Assembly: GCF_006152115.1 (NCBI RefSeq) | Contig: NZ_VDFU01000016.1 | Location: 38,565 to 102,564 of the forward strand | DNA from: Rubellimicrobium rubrum | GTDB taxonomy: Bacteria > Pseudomonadota > Alphaproteobacteria > Rhodobacterales > Rhodobacteraceae | Length of the DNA: 64,000 nucleotides | Reading direction: 5' to 3' | Shown: positions 53,274 to 62,784 of the stretch, piece by piece | Layout of the letters: every line of letters begins with the position of its first letter | Numbering within the stretch: the stretch's first letter is position 1 | Made by a program: the position numbers and the translations under genes | The notes under the pieces: generated by a model | The model's database searches: none | What the model was told of the DNA's origin: nothing | The model's input: only the letters and a program-made list of their open reading frames with translations

Positions 53274-54235
53274 ACCTGCGCCGTCTTCCCCTTTATGTGA
53301 CCATCGCGATCTTCGTGCTGGCTTTCCTGCTCTGCTGGCTGCAGTTCCCGCGCATCCTGTCCACCCGCGTCGTGGGCAACCTGCTCACCGACAACGCCTA
53401 TCTGGGTATCGCGGCGGTGGGGATGACCCTTGTCATCCTGTCAGGGGGGATCGACCTGTCGGTGGGATCGGTCATCGCCTTTTCGGGGGTGTTCATCGCG
53501 GTGCTGCTGCGGGATACGGGGATGCATCCCCTGGCCGCCTTCGCGCTGCTCCTGATGGTGACGACCGCCTTCGGCGCCGCGCAGGGGGCGCTGATCCACG
53601 GCCTTGCCATGCCCGCCTTCATCGTGACGCTGGCGGGCATGTTCCTGGCCCGGGGGATTGCCTACCTCCTGACCCTGGACTCGATCCCCATTGACCACCC
53701 GTTCTTCGAAACGCTCCAAAGGGCCTATTGGCTCATGCCCGGCAAGGGACGCTTCACGCTGCTCGGGGCGGTGATGCTGCTCGCGGTCGCTGGGGGGATG
53801 CTGCTCGCGCATCGGACGCGCTTCGGGACGAACGTCTTTGCCCTGGGCGGAGGCGAGGCCACGGCGCGGATGATGGGCGTGCCTATCGGGCAGACCACCG
53901 TCCTTATCTACGCCTTTTCGGGGTTCATGGCGGGCCTCGCCGGGATCGTCTTCGCGGTCTACACGGCGGCGGGATACCCTCTGGCCACCGTGGGGGTGGA
54001 ACTCAACGCCATCGCCGCCGTGGTGATCGGCGGCACCCTCCTGTCAGGGGGCAGCGGGACGGTGCTGGGCACCCTGTTCGGCGTGCTGACGATGGGGCTG
54101 ATCCAGACCTACATCGTCTTTGACGGCACGCTGTCGAGCTGGTGGACCAAGATCGTCATCGGCCTCCTGCTGTTCCTGTTCATCGTTCTCCAGAAAGGCC
54201 TGCTCACCATCGGCGCGGCGCGACGGGCGGCCTGA
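53270..54235 (+). CDS. yjfF: Sugar ABC permease (YjfF-like)
   Basis: A 321-residue permease of the same family as the preceding one. The family signature reads MTLVILSGGIDLSVGSVIAFSG. IVFAVYTAAGYPLATVGVELNAIAAVVIGGTLLSGG follows near residue 235. Two different permeases with one double ATPase is the YtfQRT-YjfF arrangement. It overlaps the upstream permease by ATGA and ends 5 bases before the GntR gene. Confidence 0.93.
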   Translation: MNLRRLPLYVTIAIFVLAFLLCWLQFPRILSTRVVGNLLTDNAYLGIAAVGMTLVILSGGIDLSVGSVIAFSGVFIAVLLRDTGMHPLAAFALLLMVTTAFGAAQGALIHGLAMPAFIVTLAGMFLARGIAYLLTLDSIPIDHPFFETLQRAYWLMPGKGRFTLLGAVMLLAVAGGMLLAHRTRFGTNVFALGGGEATARMMGVPIGQTTVLIYAFSGFMAGLAGIVFAVYTAAGYPLATVGVELNAIAAVVIGGTLLSGGSGTVLGTLFGVLTMGLIQTYIVFDGTLSSWWTKIVIGLLLFLFIVLQKGLLTIGAARRAA

Positions 54236-54240
54236 GAGCA

Positions 54241-54975
54241 ATGACCCAGCCGCTCTGGAGGGCCCTCGACGCGCAGCCCACGCGCAACAGCCACGCCCAG
54301 GTGGTCGATGCGATCGGGGCCGACATCATCCGGGGCCTGCCCCCGCAGGGTTCGGTGCTGCCGCGCGACGAAGAACTGGCGGGTCGGTTCGGGGTATCCC
54401 GCACAGTCCTGCGCGAGGCCATCAAGACCCTGACCGCCAAGGGCCTTCTTGTGGCGCGCAGCCGGGTCGGGACCAAGGTGCGGCCCCGGGACGACTGGAA
54501 CATGTTCGACGCAGATGTGCTGCGCTGGCACATGGAAGGCGGGACAGGCCGGGCCTTCTATGCCGACCTGAGCGAGATGAGGCTTGCCATCGAGCCCTAC
54601 GCCGCGGGCCTCGCGGCCGAACGTGCCGACCCTGGGGCTGTCGCGGCGATGCGGCAGACGGTTCATCGCATGTCGGAGGCCGCGGACCGCCGGTCCTTTG
54701 CGGCGGCCGACATCGAACTGCACCGGCAGATCACCAAGGCCTCGGGCAACGTCTTCATGCATTCGGTAAGCGCCCTGATCGAGGCGGCGCTTCTGTCATC
54801 CTTCTGGATCAGCTCGCCCGCCGAGAGCCCGGTGATCCAGTCCGAGGTCAGCGGGGACCACAGCCGGATCGTGGAAGCCATCGCGGCCCGCGACGTTCCC
54901 GCGGCCGAGGCAGCGATGCGGCATGTGATCGTGGTCGGCCGGGATCGCATCTTCCGGTCGATCCTGGTGCCCTGA
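54241..54975 (+). CDS. GntR-family (FadR/FCD) regulator of the furanose importer
   Basis: A 244-residue regulator. The winged helix reads VLPRDEELAGRFGVSRTVLREAIKTLTAKGLL, preceded by the dimer segment RNSHAQVVDAIGADIIRGLP. The FCD domain has the metal-ligand pattern in DIELHRQITKASGN and SGDHSRIVEAIAARD. The type resembles DgoR-like regulators of sugar-acid genes. It is the last gene of the importer operon, and an operator that fits its family lies before the first gene. Confidence 0.9.
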   Translation: MTQPLWRALDAQPTRNSHAQVVDAIGADIIRGLPPQGSVLPRDEELAGRFGVSRTVLREAIKTLTAKGLLVARSRVGTKVRPRDDWNMFDADVLRWHMEGGTGRAFYADLSEMRLAIEPYAAGLAAERADPGAVAAMRQTVHRMSEAADRRSFAAADIELHRQITKASGNVFMHSVSALIEAALLSSFWISSPAESPVIQSEVSGDHSRIVEAIAARDVPAAEAAMRHVIVVGRDRIFRSILVP

Positions 54976-55006
54976 CCCGACGCTTGGGTGCGGTCGTCAG
55001 ACCCGT

Positions 55007-55279
55007 TCAGGGTGCCGCGGGCTCGGCCTGGTCGCGGGCCAGGGCCGCATCCATGTCCCTGGGGTCCACGGGGCGCATCTCGGCAACACCCAGGCCGCCG
55101 GCCGGCCCACCGATCAGCAGATAGGTGGCCGTGCGTCTGTAGGATTCGAAGCTGACACCCTCGAGGAGGTCCTCGTCGACAACCATCTCGTATTGGCCTG
55201 CCGGAAGGTCGTCCTCATAGCCCGCGATCCGGAACGGGCGGGAGAATGTCACGACGGATCTGGTGCTTCGGGTGGTCAT
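55007..55279 (-). CDS. Small conserved hypothetical protein (90 residues)
   Basis: A 90-residue soluble protein: SVVTFSRPFRIAGYEDDLPAGQYEMVVDEDLLEGVSFESYRR..., then a loop and an acidic end. The phrase RPF-x3-G-x4-LPAG-Y-x-VxxDE is shared by many short alphaproteobacterial proteins of unknown role. AAGGTG precedes ATG 55279. It is convergent to the GntR gene. No signal peptide, no known motif. Confidence 0.7.
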   Translation of the reverse strand: MTTRSTRSVVTFSRPFRIAGYEDDLPAGQYEMVVDEDLLEGVSFESYRRTATYLLIGGPAGGLGVAEMRPVDPRDMDAALARDQAEPAAP

Positions 55280-56050
55280 GGGTTCACCTTGGGAATGTGG
55301 CGCTGCAACAGCGTTCGAAGGCTGGGTTGGGAGGATCGCAGCCACGGCTTTGGGGCTTTCCGCTTGGAAGGGGAACGGGCGGTCCTACCGTTCAGCCAAA
55401 ACGGCTGAACCGGGCCTCCACGGGGCTCATGTCTGGCGCATCGGGCGGCAATGGCTCCCGGTCGAGGTTCGCGGTGCGGCGGCGGGCCTTCTGATAGGCC
55501 CAACGGGCCTGGGACCGCTGGTCCTCGTGTCGAACGTAGTCCGTGCAGGTGATCGCTGTGCCGGTACCCATGCTAGGGTTCCCCATGTCCTCGCGCGGAC
55601 GTACCGCGCCAGTCCCTGATAGATGGGCCTCAATCACGCAATTGCGAGGCTGGAGCATCAGGTATCGTGCAACCCAAGCCAGGTGCCCGTTTCTTTTCCT
55701 GGACCGTTCACCGCGATCGGGGACAGGCCCCCCCGAGTCGACCGCTTCGTTGGGGAATGGGCCCGTTCTTCGTACTCCGGAGAGCGACCCCTGTGGCTTG
55801 ATCGACGCAGTTGCTTAAGCCTGATTCAAGAAAATCGTCTCGATCGGTGAACCGGATCGCGATCCGGGCCGTTGACCCGGCGATAACATGATCTAGTTCG
55901 GTGCTATTCCCTGAAGGTCCATCATCGTGCAGGACATCCTGCGAACCGCGTTGATTGACGTGCTCCATTGGTGTTTGGCGTTCGACGGCCCTGATGGCCG
56001 CCGGTGCGACCGACGGGAACGATAGCGCCGACAGCACACCGAGGACGCTC
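55280..56050. other. Mostly gene-free region upstream of NepR-like gene
   Basis: About 770 bases. It contains a hairpin, GTTCAGCC-AAAAC-GGCTGAAC (55390-55410), a perfect 16-base palindrome (55852-55867) and a smaller one, GCAGGA-CA-TCCTGC (55929-55942). A minus-strand frame, 55392-55577, reads somewhat protein-like (TDYVRHEDQRSQARWAYQKARR) but has no proper ribosome site. No other gene was seen. Confidence 0.45.
55852..55867. repeat. Perfect 16-base palindrome
   Basis: CCGGATCGCGATCCGG is fully self-complementary. It lies 184 bases upstream of the NepR-like gene. It could be an operator for a dimeric regulator; none is known. Confidence 0.6.
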
Positions 56051-56242
56051 ATGGCGCATCTGGATTCCATTCATGCCGATCGGTACGGAGGCTACTCCGA
56101 CCGGCCTCCGCATCTTGACGTAATGCTTCGACCTGCGTTGAAGCGGATCTACGCCCTTCCGGACAGTGAGGAGACGATGGACGAGCGGTTCGACACGCTT
56201 CTCCGGGCCTTGCAGCTTCGAAGCCGCAACGCCCGGTCCTGA
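56051..56242 (+). CDS. Small NepR-like anti-sigma factor candidate (63 residues)
   Basis: A 63-residue protein. Its core, LRPALKRIYALPDSEETMDERFDTLLRAL, resembles the NepR helix-linker-helix (L-R-x2-Y then ERF-x2-LL-x2-L), which binds the EcfG sigma factor and is released by PhyR. One extra residue lies in the linker, and the Pro before the second helix is missing. GAGGA is 6 bases before ATG 56051. Two HWE kinases, the usual input to this response, are encoded elsewhere in the window. Neither PhyR nor EcfG is present, so this could be a secondary NepR paralogue. Confidence 0.5.
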   Translation: MAHLDSIHADRYGGYSDRPPHLDVMLRPALKRIYALPDSEETMDERFDTLLRALQLRSRNARS

Positions 56243-56339
56243 CGACGGCCCCCGTGTGAAGCCCCCGTCGGAGCGGCGCTTGGCCAACCTGCTCGCATGT
56301 GAGGCGCGCGCCGCCCGGACATGTCAGGCCCCAGGCAGG

Positions 56340-56669
56340 TCAGACGGTGGGTACGCTCTTGGGCTTGCGGGCGCGCACAGGCTTGCGAGCGGGAGCTGCC
56401 GCTGCCGCTTCGCGATCCTCCGACTCCTTCTGGAGCCGCGCGGCCCGGAGCGCCACGGTCTTGGCCTGCCGCTGCTCGGTGGCCTGATCGGTCATCTCGC
56501 GCACCATGCGGGTAGTCTCGTCGGCCTTGGCCTCGAAGCGTGACTTCGTCGGTCGAAAGCCGGCCTTGGCGCCCAATCCCTCGATCGACGGCTGGTGCCG
56601 GGGGCTCGACCCTTCGGGGAAGAGCATGTTGATGGTGTCCTGGATGCCGTCAGGCTTGGTGCGGGTCAT
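56340..56669 (-). CDS. Small hypothetical protein with basic tail (109 residues)
   Basis: A 109-residue hydrophilic protein. The N-terminus is TRTKPDGIQDTINMLFPEGSS, the middle is strongly helical and charged (MVREMTDQATEQRQAKTVALRAARLQKESEDREA), and the tail is Ala/Lys/Arg/Pro-rich (ARKPVRARKPKSVP), like nucleic-acid-binding tails. AGGA lies 7 bases before ATG 56669. It follows a 55-residue gene by 27 bases on the same strand, so the two are probably co-transcribed. Function unknown. Confidence 0.7.
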   Translation of the reverse strand: MTRTKPDGIQDTINMLFPEGSSPRHQPSIEGLGAKAGFRPTKSRFEAKADETTRMVREMTDQATEQRQAKTVALRAARLQKESEDREAAAAAPARKPVRARKPKSVPTV

Positions 56670-56696
56670 GAGCTGTCCTGTCTAGGGAAACGGTCG

Positions 56697-56864
56697 TCAG
56701 GCGGAGGTGGCGAACCGGCTGATCGCCGGTGGGCGGACGGGCTTGGGCTGGCTAGGCGCACCTTCTCCAAGGGACTGGAAGAAATCCGACCAGCCCAGTC
56801 CGGTCTGGTGCTTGGTTGCCGGGCGCGTGGCGCCGTCCTCGTGCAGGGGCACGGCGTCATCCAT
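56697..56864 (-). CDS. Very small hypothetical protein (55 residues)
   Basis: A 55-residue protein: MDDAVPLHEDGATRPATKHQ, then TGLGWSDFFQSLGEG and a proline/alanine-rich end. An AAGGAAA ribosome site lies 5 bases before ATG 56864. The residue mix is protein-like, and the next gene on the same strand starts 27 bases after its stop. No motif or relative recognised. Confidence 0.55.
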   Translation of the reverse strand: MDDAVPLHEDGATRPATKHQTGLGWSDFFQSLGEGAPSQPKPVRPPAISRFATSA

Positions 56865-57635
56865 GGGATTTCCTTCCGGGAAGAGCCGATAGGAAAACCC
56901 CGGCGGCCATTAACATATGGGGTGAAACCGGCGAAATGCCAGGGTCGCGGGCCAGATCATTGCCCCGGCGTCGGTCCGGACCCCATTGCGATGGTCCAGG
57001 ACCCCATCACGCCAGCGACCAGAAGGCTCTGTTCGCTCAAGCAGCACGACGCTCGATCCGCCACCCGTTCCGGCGGCGCGATCATGAGCGGAGTGATGTG
57101 ACCTGTCCCGAATAGGTCTGCTGTCCGGCGCTCGACAGGCAGCCTCACATTGTTCGCATAACGCTTGGTGCGGTAGATCCGCGGATGGGGGTGTGGTGCC
57201 CTCGATCTCCGGCTGGTCATCTGGCCGGCGCGGTCGTCTTGTGAGTACGGCAATCAAGAACCATGCGTGCGCTCGGTCAGGCGAACGCCACTGCCAATCC
57301 GGCTGTAGAGGCATTGCATACCACCGGCATCCTTGCCCTGAACTATTGCCCCCGACACTCTCTTGCCCCGATTGCCGGTCCTACGTTCTCTCGGAGGGCA
57401 ACACGTCCGACGCCTGCTCGCGCCGTCTGCGAAACGTGAGAAGCCTCGCTTCGCAGAAGGACATCCGGCTCGATTGGGGCCATGCTTCTGCCAATAACCC
57501 CCCGGACCGGAACACGGCACGCTGGCGAAGCTGTGAAGTCAGCGGCGTGACTTCCGCATGGAAGGGCTCGCACTTCGCTTGGGTCGACCTATAGTGGCTA
57601 GCGTTGAGGATTCAGACCGGGGCCGGCAGCGTTTC
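56865..57635. other. Gene-free region upstream of heme oxygenase gene
   Basis: About 770 bases. The left end probably holds the promoter of the two small minus-strand genes (an AT-rich ATTAACATATGG segment near 56909-56920), and the right end that of bphO. Open frames crossing it show no ribosome site or family features. Confidence 0.45.
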
Positions 57636-58193
57636 ATGACTTCATTGCGGGACCGTCTGCGCGCGGATACGGCGTTCAGGCACGATTGCGTCGATCGCGC
57701 CTACTCTGCCCTCGATCTCACGCAGCCTGACGACCTCCGCACCTTCCTGCGGACCCAACTGACGGTCCTGTGCGACATGAGTTGCCGCCCGAGCCGCCAC
57801 TCCGCCGCTGCGACCGCTCTGGCGTCGCGCATGGCTGATGCGCTCAGGGCCGATCTGCGTGCCCTTGGCGGGACGCCCGTCGGGTCCGGTGGCGCACGGC
57901 CGCTTCATGGGACGGCGGTGCTCTACATGCTTTTGGGATCGAGTCTGGGGACGCAGGTTCTGCGCCGCCGCTGGCTCGGGGCGTCGAACCCGGCCGTTGC
58001 CGCTGCCGATCGATACTTCGGGCTTGCTGCCCCCCAGGGCGCCTGGCGGGCGCTGTGCGAGGAGTTGGCCGGGCGTTCGCCCCACGGGCCCGAGGCCGAT
58101 CGCATCGTCCAGGATGCCGACGCCTTGTTCGAACTGCATCTGGCGGCACTGGCCGGCCCCGCTCTCCGGCCCGAAGGAGTTTTGCATGTCTGA
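57636..58193 (+). CDS. bphO: Biliverdin-producing heme oxygenase (BphO)
   Basis: A 185-residue heme oxygenase that opens heme to biliverdin, the chromophore of the bacteriophytochrome encoded next. The family start SLRDRLRADTAFRHDCVDRAYSALDL carries the proximal His16. The distal-helix region reads LYMLLGSSLGTQVLRRRW, with the glycines that line the heme pocket. ATG 57636 fits the family N-terminus; a GTG 14 codons earlier is possible. It overlaps bphP by 8 bases (58186-58193), so the two are translated together. Confidence 0.85.
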   Translation: MTSLRDRLRADTAFRHDCVDRAYSALDLTQPDDLRTFLRTQLTVLCDMSCRPSRHSAAATALASRMADALRADLRALGGTPVGSGGARPLHGTAVLYMLLGSSLGTQVLRRRWLGASNPAVAAADRYFGLAAPQGAWRALCEELAGRSPHGPEADRIVQDADALFELHLAALAGPALRPEGVLHV

Positions 58194-60750
58194 CGCCCAG
58201 CCCGGGAGCGAGCGCCAACTGCCCGATTTGTCGGAATGCGCCCGCGAGCCGATCCAATTCCTGGGCCATGTTCAGTCCTTCGGCTGCTTGTTGATGATGT
58301 CGAACGACTGGGTGATCCAGAACGTGTCCACCAACACCGGCGTGATCCTCGGGCTTGATGCCCACAGCCTCGTCGGCGCGCGCCTGATGGATCATCTGTC
58401 GCCCGACGCGATGCATGATCTGCGCGGCAAGCTCCAGACCCTGAGCAGCGGGGACGAAAGCGGTCGGTTGTTTGGCGTGGACCTTTTGGGGGACGGGCGC
58501 AGCTTTGACGTCGCCCTGCATCGCGTGGGATCCAGCTATGCCATCGAGTTCGAGTCCAAGACGGGCGGGCGCAAGCGCGACGACCTCGCGCTGGTGCAGC
58601 CTCTCATTGCGCGCGTCCGCCGGTGCCGGACCGTCGAGGAAATGTGCCGGGCCGCCGCCCGGGGCATGGCTCTCCTGACCGGCTTCGCACGGGTCATGGT
58701 CTATCGGTTCGGGCCCGATCAGAACGGCGTCGTCATCGCCGAAAGCCGCAGCGACAAGATGGAAAGCTATCTGGGCCTGCATTTTCCCGCGGGCGATATC
58801 CCGCCCCAGGCGCGGGATCTTTACCGACGCAGCCTGCTGCGGATCATCGCCGACGTCGATGCGCCCGTGTTCCCCATCATCCCGGATCGCGACCCCGAAG
58901 GGCACCCTGTGGACCTGTCGCTGTCCGTGACGCGGGCCGTTTCGCCCATTCATCTCGAATACCTTCGCAACATGCCGGTCCGGGCCAGCATGTCGGTCTC
59001 CATCCTCCGCATGGGCGAACTGTGGGGGCTGATGGCCTGCCACCACCCCGAGCCCCATCACATCGACTACGAGACGCGCTCGGCGGTGGAGCTGTTCATC
59101 CAGCTCTTTTCCTACGAACTCGCGCTTTGCGAGGACCAACTCGAACGGGACCAGGCCGGCAGGGCCCATGACCTCCACGAGCGGCTCGTCATGCTGTTCG
59201 AGAGCGGTGTCGATTTCGCAAGCGGGCTCGACCGGATCGCGGAGGAGATTGGCGCCGTCATCGACTTCGACGGCTTGGCCCTGCTGAGCGAGGAGCGTTA
59301 CTGCGCCCAGGGCCTTGCTCCCGACGAGGCGGAGTTCGCGCGTCTTGAGCGTCATCTGGCCCGCGCTCCGGCGGGGCGGGTCTTCTGCACGGATCATCTG
59401 GAGCAGGCTTGCCCGGGCGCCGTCTCGCCCGAGCGGTGCATCGGCGGTCTTATGGCACTGCCCATCAAGCGCCATCCGCGCCGGTTCCTGATGCTGTTCC
59501 GGAGCGAGGTGGCGCAGAATGTCGTCTGGGCCGGCGATCCCACCAAGGTGGTCACCGACAAGGGCCGCATCCATCCGCGCCGGAGTTTTTCGGCCTGGCG
59601 TGAGATCATTCGTGGCCACAGCACGCCCTGGTCACCCGCCGAGAGGCGCGCGGCCGAGGTGCTGCGCGTGACCCTGCTGGAACTCGTGCTCAAGCTCACC
59701 TCGGACCAGAACCTTGCGGGCCAGAAGCGCAGCCGCAAGCAGGAGGTGATGATCTCCGAGCTCAACCACCGGCTCCGGAACGTCTTCGGGCTGGTGGAGG
59801 GGATCGTGTCCCAGGCCGACCCGGCCGGAACTCCCTACGCCGACGAGGTGAAGGGCCGGCTGCGGTCCCTGGCGCGGGCCAACGACCAGCTGACTCGCAC
59901 CCGGCGGGACCGGTTCTCTCTCGCGGATCTGATCCGGGACGAGGTGGCCGCCTTTGGCGGGCCCGTCGATCGGGTGGGAATCGAAGGGGGGAACGTGCTT
60001 CTTCCCGCGGTGCACGGGGCCACCCTGTCGCTGGTGGTCCACGAACTCGTCACCAACTCGGCCAAGCACGGGGCGCTGAGCCGTCCGGAGGGCACGATCG
60101 AAGTCACCTTTGCCCCCACGCCGCAAGGGGTGGAATGGACATGGCGGGAGCGCGGAGGTCCCCCCGTGGTCCGTCCGGAACGCGTGGGGTTCGGCAGCAC
60201 GCTCATCGCCCAGGCCATTCCCCACGAACTGGGCGGTCAGGCGCGCATCGACTACGAGCCCGAAGGATTGAACGCCTGCTTTCTCCTGCCCACCCGGCAG
60301 GTCGAGTTCGTGGCCGACAGGGCGCTCCCGGCACGGCGGCCCGTCCTTGTGCCAGCCCCCCCGCAGCCGTCCATCCGGCTGTCCGGCACGGTGCTGGTGG
60401 TGGAGGACAACCTGATCATCGCGATGAACGCGGCGGACGCCCTGAGAGGACTTGGCGCGGACGACGTGCTCATCGCCGGCACCATCCCCGAGGCGTTGGC
60501 GCATATCGAGGCCTGTCCGATCGCCTTGGCCATCCTGGACGTCGACCTGGGCGGGCAGACCTCGGCCGCTGTGGCCGAGCGGTTGAAGGAACGTGCGATC
60601 CCCTACCTGCTGGCCACGGGCTACGACGCAGAGCAGGCCGCCCGCGACAGCGGCATCCCCGCGAGCCATGTCCTGAGCAAGCCCTACAGCAACGAAGGGA
60701 TCGCAGAGATCCTGGGTCGGATCATGCGCCACTCCGACCCGGCCGGATGA
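58186..60750 (+). CDS. bphP: Bacteriophytochrome with HWE kinase and receiver domain
   Basis: An 854-residue red/far-red light sensor. PAS-GAF-PHY modules fill residues 1 to about 505. Biliverdin would bind Cys18 (SECAREPIQFLGHVQS). The GAF site has PAGDIP (201-206, Asp204), His256 and His286/287 (ACHH). The PHY tongue has WAGDP (448-452) and PRRSFSAW (464-471). An HWE kinase follows with His528 in ELNHRLRNVFGLVEG, HELVTNSAKHGAL and GFGSTLIAQAI. A receiver domain with acceptor Asp in AILDVDLGG ends the chain. AAGGAG precedes ATG 58186. PASDIP is changed to PAGDIP, and IQPHG to VQSFG. Confidence 0.93.
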   Translation: MSDAQPGSERQLPDLSECAREPIQFLGHVQSFGCLLMMSNDWVIQNVSTNTGVILGLDAHSLVGARLMDHLSPDAMHDLRGKLQTLSSGDESGRLFGVDLLGDGRSFDVALHRVGSSYAIEFESKTGGRKRDDLALVQPLIARVRRCRTVEEMCRAAARGMALLTGFARVMVYRFGPDQNGVVIAESRSDKMESYLGLHFPAGDIPPQARDLYRRSLLRIIADVDAPVFPIIPDRDPEGHPVDLSLSVTRAVSPIHLEYLRNMPVRASMSVSILRMGELWGLMACHHPEPHHIDYETRSAVELFIQLFSYELALCEDQLERDQAGRAHDLHERLVMLFESGVDFASGLDRIAEEIGAVIDFDGLALLSEERYCAQGLAPDEAEFARLERHLARAPAGRVFCTDHLEQACPGAVSPERCIGGLMALPIKRHPRRFLMLFRSEVAQNVVWAGDPTKVVTDKGRIHPRRSFSAWREIIRGHSTPWSPAERRAAEVLRVTLLELVLKLTSDQNLAGQKRSRKQEVMISELNHRLRNVFGLVEGIVSQADPAGTPYADEVKGRLRSLARANDQLTRTRRDRFSLADLIRDEVAAFGGPVDRVGIEGGNVLLPAVHGATLSLVVHELVTNSAKHGALSRPEGTIEVTFAPTPQGVEWTWRERGGPPVVRPERVGFGSTLIAQAIPHELGGQARIDYEPEGLNACFLLPTRQVEFVADRALPARRPVLVPAPPQPSIRLSGTVLVVEDNLIIAMNAADALRGLGADDVLIAGTIPEALAHIEACPIALAILDVDLGGQTSAAVAERLKERAIPYLLATGYDAEQAARDSGIPASHVLSKPYSNEGIAEILGRIMRHSDPAG

Positions 60751-61134
60751 TCGCTTTCGGACCGGCCTTGCCGCAGACCCTCGCCATTACGCCCCATGAG
60801 ACAGGGTGGCGACCCGAGTGACCCCCCTGCCCAGACCGGTTTCCCGTCCGGCCCTCCGTGGCACAGACCGATGCCGTCCGTTTCCGTGAGTCTGGAACAT
60901 CGGCCTGTTCGCGATCAGGGCTGCATCCGGCTTGTTCCATCAGGCCTAAGCCACCATGCGTCGAGCCGCCGGTGACCTGATTGAGCGGCTCGCCTCCGCC
61001 GTATCCGATCGGCTGACCGCGCAGCTGATGAATTGGCCGCGGACTTTGATGCCACTGCGGATCATGGCTGGGCGCAGGGGGCGTTCCCTGCCAGAGGACG
61101 TTCGCCCCGGGCAGGATGGTGCTGGCCGGCCGGG
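60751..61134. other. Gene-free region between bphP and chemoreceptor gene
   Basis: 384 bases between convergent genes. No terminator with a U-run was found. Open frames here are shadows without ribosome sites. Confidence 0.45.
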
Positions 61135-62784
61135 TCAGGCCGCAGCGCTCATGTGTCGATCCGTCTGGATGGCTTCGGCTGCGCGGGGAGATATGTGCCC
61201 CTTCGGATTGGCTCCCTTGCGGCGCAGGAGGCCCATGTCAGCCGGCGATCGGACCGGGTCCTCGTCCCGCGACAGGGATGCGTTCTGGTCATGCGCGGTC
61301 CGGAAGAACGCCATCGCTCCTCGCAGGGCTTCGGCCTGTGTCGCCAGCGTCTCGGCGGTGGCGGACACCTGTTCGGAGGCGGCGGTGTTTTCCTGCGTGA
61401 CCTGGTTGAGCTGATCGATGGCCTGATTGACCTGGGACGCTCCGATCGACAGCTCTTGGTTCGCCGTGCTGATCTGGGCCACCAGTCGCGAGGTCCGCTC
61501 GATGTCGGTGACGAGCTGCTGAAGCTTGGGCCCGGCCACTTCAGTGCCGACCTTGGTGTCGGCCGAAAGCCGGCTGACTTCGGCCGCGGCCTTCTGGCTG
61601 CGCTCTGCCAGCTTGCGGACCTCCGAGGCGACGACGGCAAAGCCCCGCCCGTGTTCCCCGGCCCGCGCGGCCTCTACTGCGGCGTTGAGCGCGAGGAGGT
61701 CGGTCTGGCGCGCAATCTCCTGCATGACGAGGATCTGCTGGGCGATGGTCGTCATCGCGCCCATCGAAACCTCGGTCATCTTGATCACCTCGCGGGCGCT
61801 TTCCAGCGACTGGGTCGCGACGGTCTCGGTCTCGCCGGCGCTGTGGGCGGTCTGCTTGATGTTGGCCGCCATCTGCTCGACGGAGGCCGAGGCCTGCTCC
61901 GTCGCGGCAGCCTGTTCGGTGGCGCCTTGGCTGAGCTGTCCGGCGGTCGCCGCCATCTCGCTCGAGCCCGAGGCGACCTGACCTGCGCTGGCCGAGGCCT
62001 CCTCGGTCACGCGGCGCAGCGCTTCGACCATGGTGTTGAGGGCATTCAGGAGGTCGGACACCTCGTCGTTGCTTCGGATCGCCGCCTTTTCGGTCAGGTC
62101 GCCGGTAGCGACCTTGCGCGCAAGCTCGACACCGCGCGTCATGCCCCGAAAGATGCTGAGCACGATCCAAGTCGCGCTCGCGGCCCCCAGCACGGCGCTG
62201 ACGACCAGCAGGGCGATGACCAGCGTCCGCGCATTGGCGTAAAGATCCGCGGCGTCGGTTTGGGCGTTATCCAGAGCCTCATAATTGTACTCGAACAGCT
62301 CACGCAGTGCCGCTTCGGCCGCCGCCCAGCTATTGGCTGCTTCGCCGTGAAGGACGTCTCGCGCTCCGGCTTGGTCATCGGCATCATAAAGCGCCATCGC
62401 GCGGTCGTTGGCTTGCGTGAGCGGGACGCTACGCTCGCGGAACGTGGCCACCAAGGCGACCCCGCGTTCGTCATCGAACGTGGTTTCAAGTTGGTGCATC
62501 AGGGACTTGCGGGCTTCACGGGCCGCCGACAGCTCGTCCCGCGCCGTCTGTTCCTGCGCCTCGGTGTCGGAAAGGAGGACGTCTCGAACGGCCTGCTTGA
62601 TCAGGAGTTGCTGGGTCATCAACTCCTCGGACTGCTGGGCGCGGTTCAGTTCCACCTGGACCATCCTGGTGACCCTGTCGTTCAGGCTCCCCAGCTTATC
62701 GATAGCCGTCAACATTCCGGCGCCGGACATCAGGATCAGGGCCGCAAATGTCGCGACCAGCTTCATTTTGAGCGTTACACGCAT
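61135..62784 (-). CDS. Methyl-accepting chemotaxis protein
   Basis: A 549-residue chemoreceptor. It has a first transmembrane helix (about 6-28), a four-helix-bundle-type periplasmic domain (about 30-165) and a second helix (about 169-193). A HAMP domain and a long cytoplasmic signalling coil follow, with the hairpin tip [39 protein letters not shown], which binds CheA and CheW. There is no C-terminal pentapeptide for CheR. ATG 62784 is preferred (AAGAGA before it); ATGs at 62805 and 62838 are possible. Upstream DNA has a TTAACC half-site like the one before the GGDEF-EAL gene. No che genes are adjacent. Confidence 0.92.
   Translation of the reverse strand: MRVTLKMKLVATFAALILMSGAGMLTAIDKLGSLNDRVTRMVQVELNRAQQSEELMTQQLLIKQAVRDVLLSDTEAQEQTARDELSAAREARKSLMHQLETTFDDERGVALVATFRERSVPLTQANDRAMALYDADDQAGARDVLHGEAANSWAAAEAALRELFEYNYEALDNAQTDAADLYANARTLVIALLVVSAVLGAASATWIVLSIFRGMTRGVELARKVATGDLTEKAAIRSNDEVSDLLNALNTMVEALRRVTEEASASAGQVASGSSEMAATAGQLSQGATEQAAATEQASASVEQMAANIKQTAHSAGETETVATQSLESAREVIKMTEVSMGAMTTIAQQILVMQEIARQTDLLALNAAVEAARAGEHGRGFAVVASEVRKLAERSQKAAAEVSRLSADTKVGTEVAGPKLQQLVTDIERTSRLVAQISTANQELSIGASQVNQAIDQLNQVTQENTAASEQVSATAETLATQAEALRGAMAFFRTAHDQNASLSRDEDPVRSPADMGLLRRKGANPKGHISPRAAEAIQTDRHMSAAA

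Noticed and set aside
55392..55577. Minus-strand reading frame with the protein-like part TDYVRHEDQRSQARWAYQKARR.
   Set aside because: No ribosome site at a suitable distance and no recognised relative; its end overlaps a hairpin. Left as part of the intergenic entry.
60892..60938. GGAACA and TGTTCC inverted pair after bphP.
   Set aside because: Arms are only 6 bases and far apart, with no T-run, so it is not credible as a terminator.
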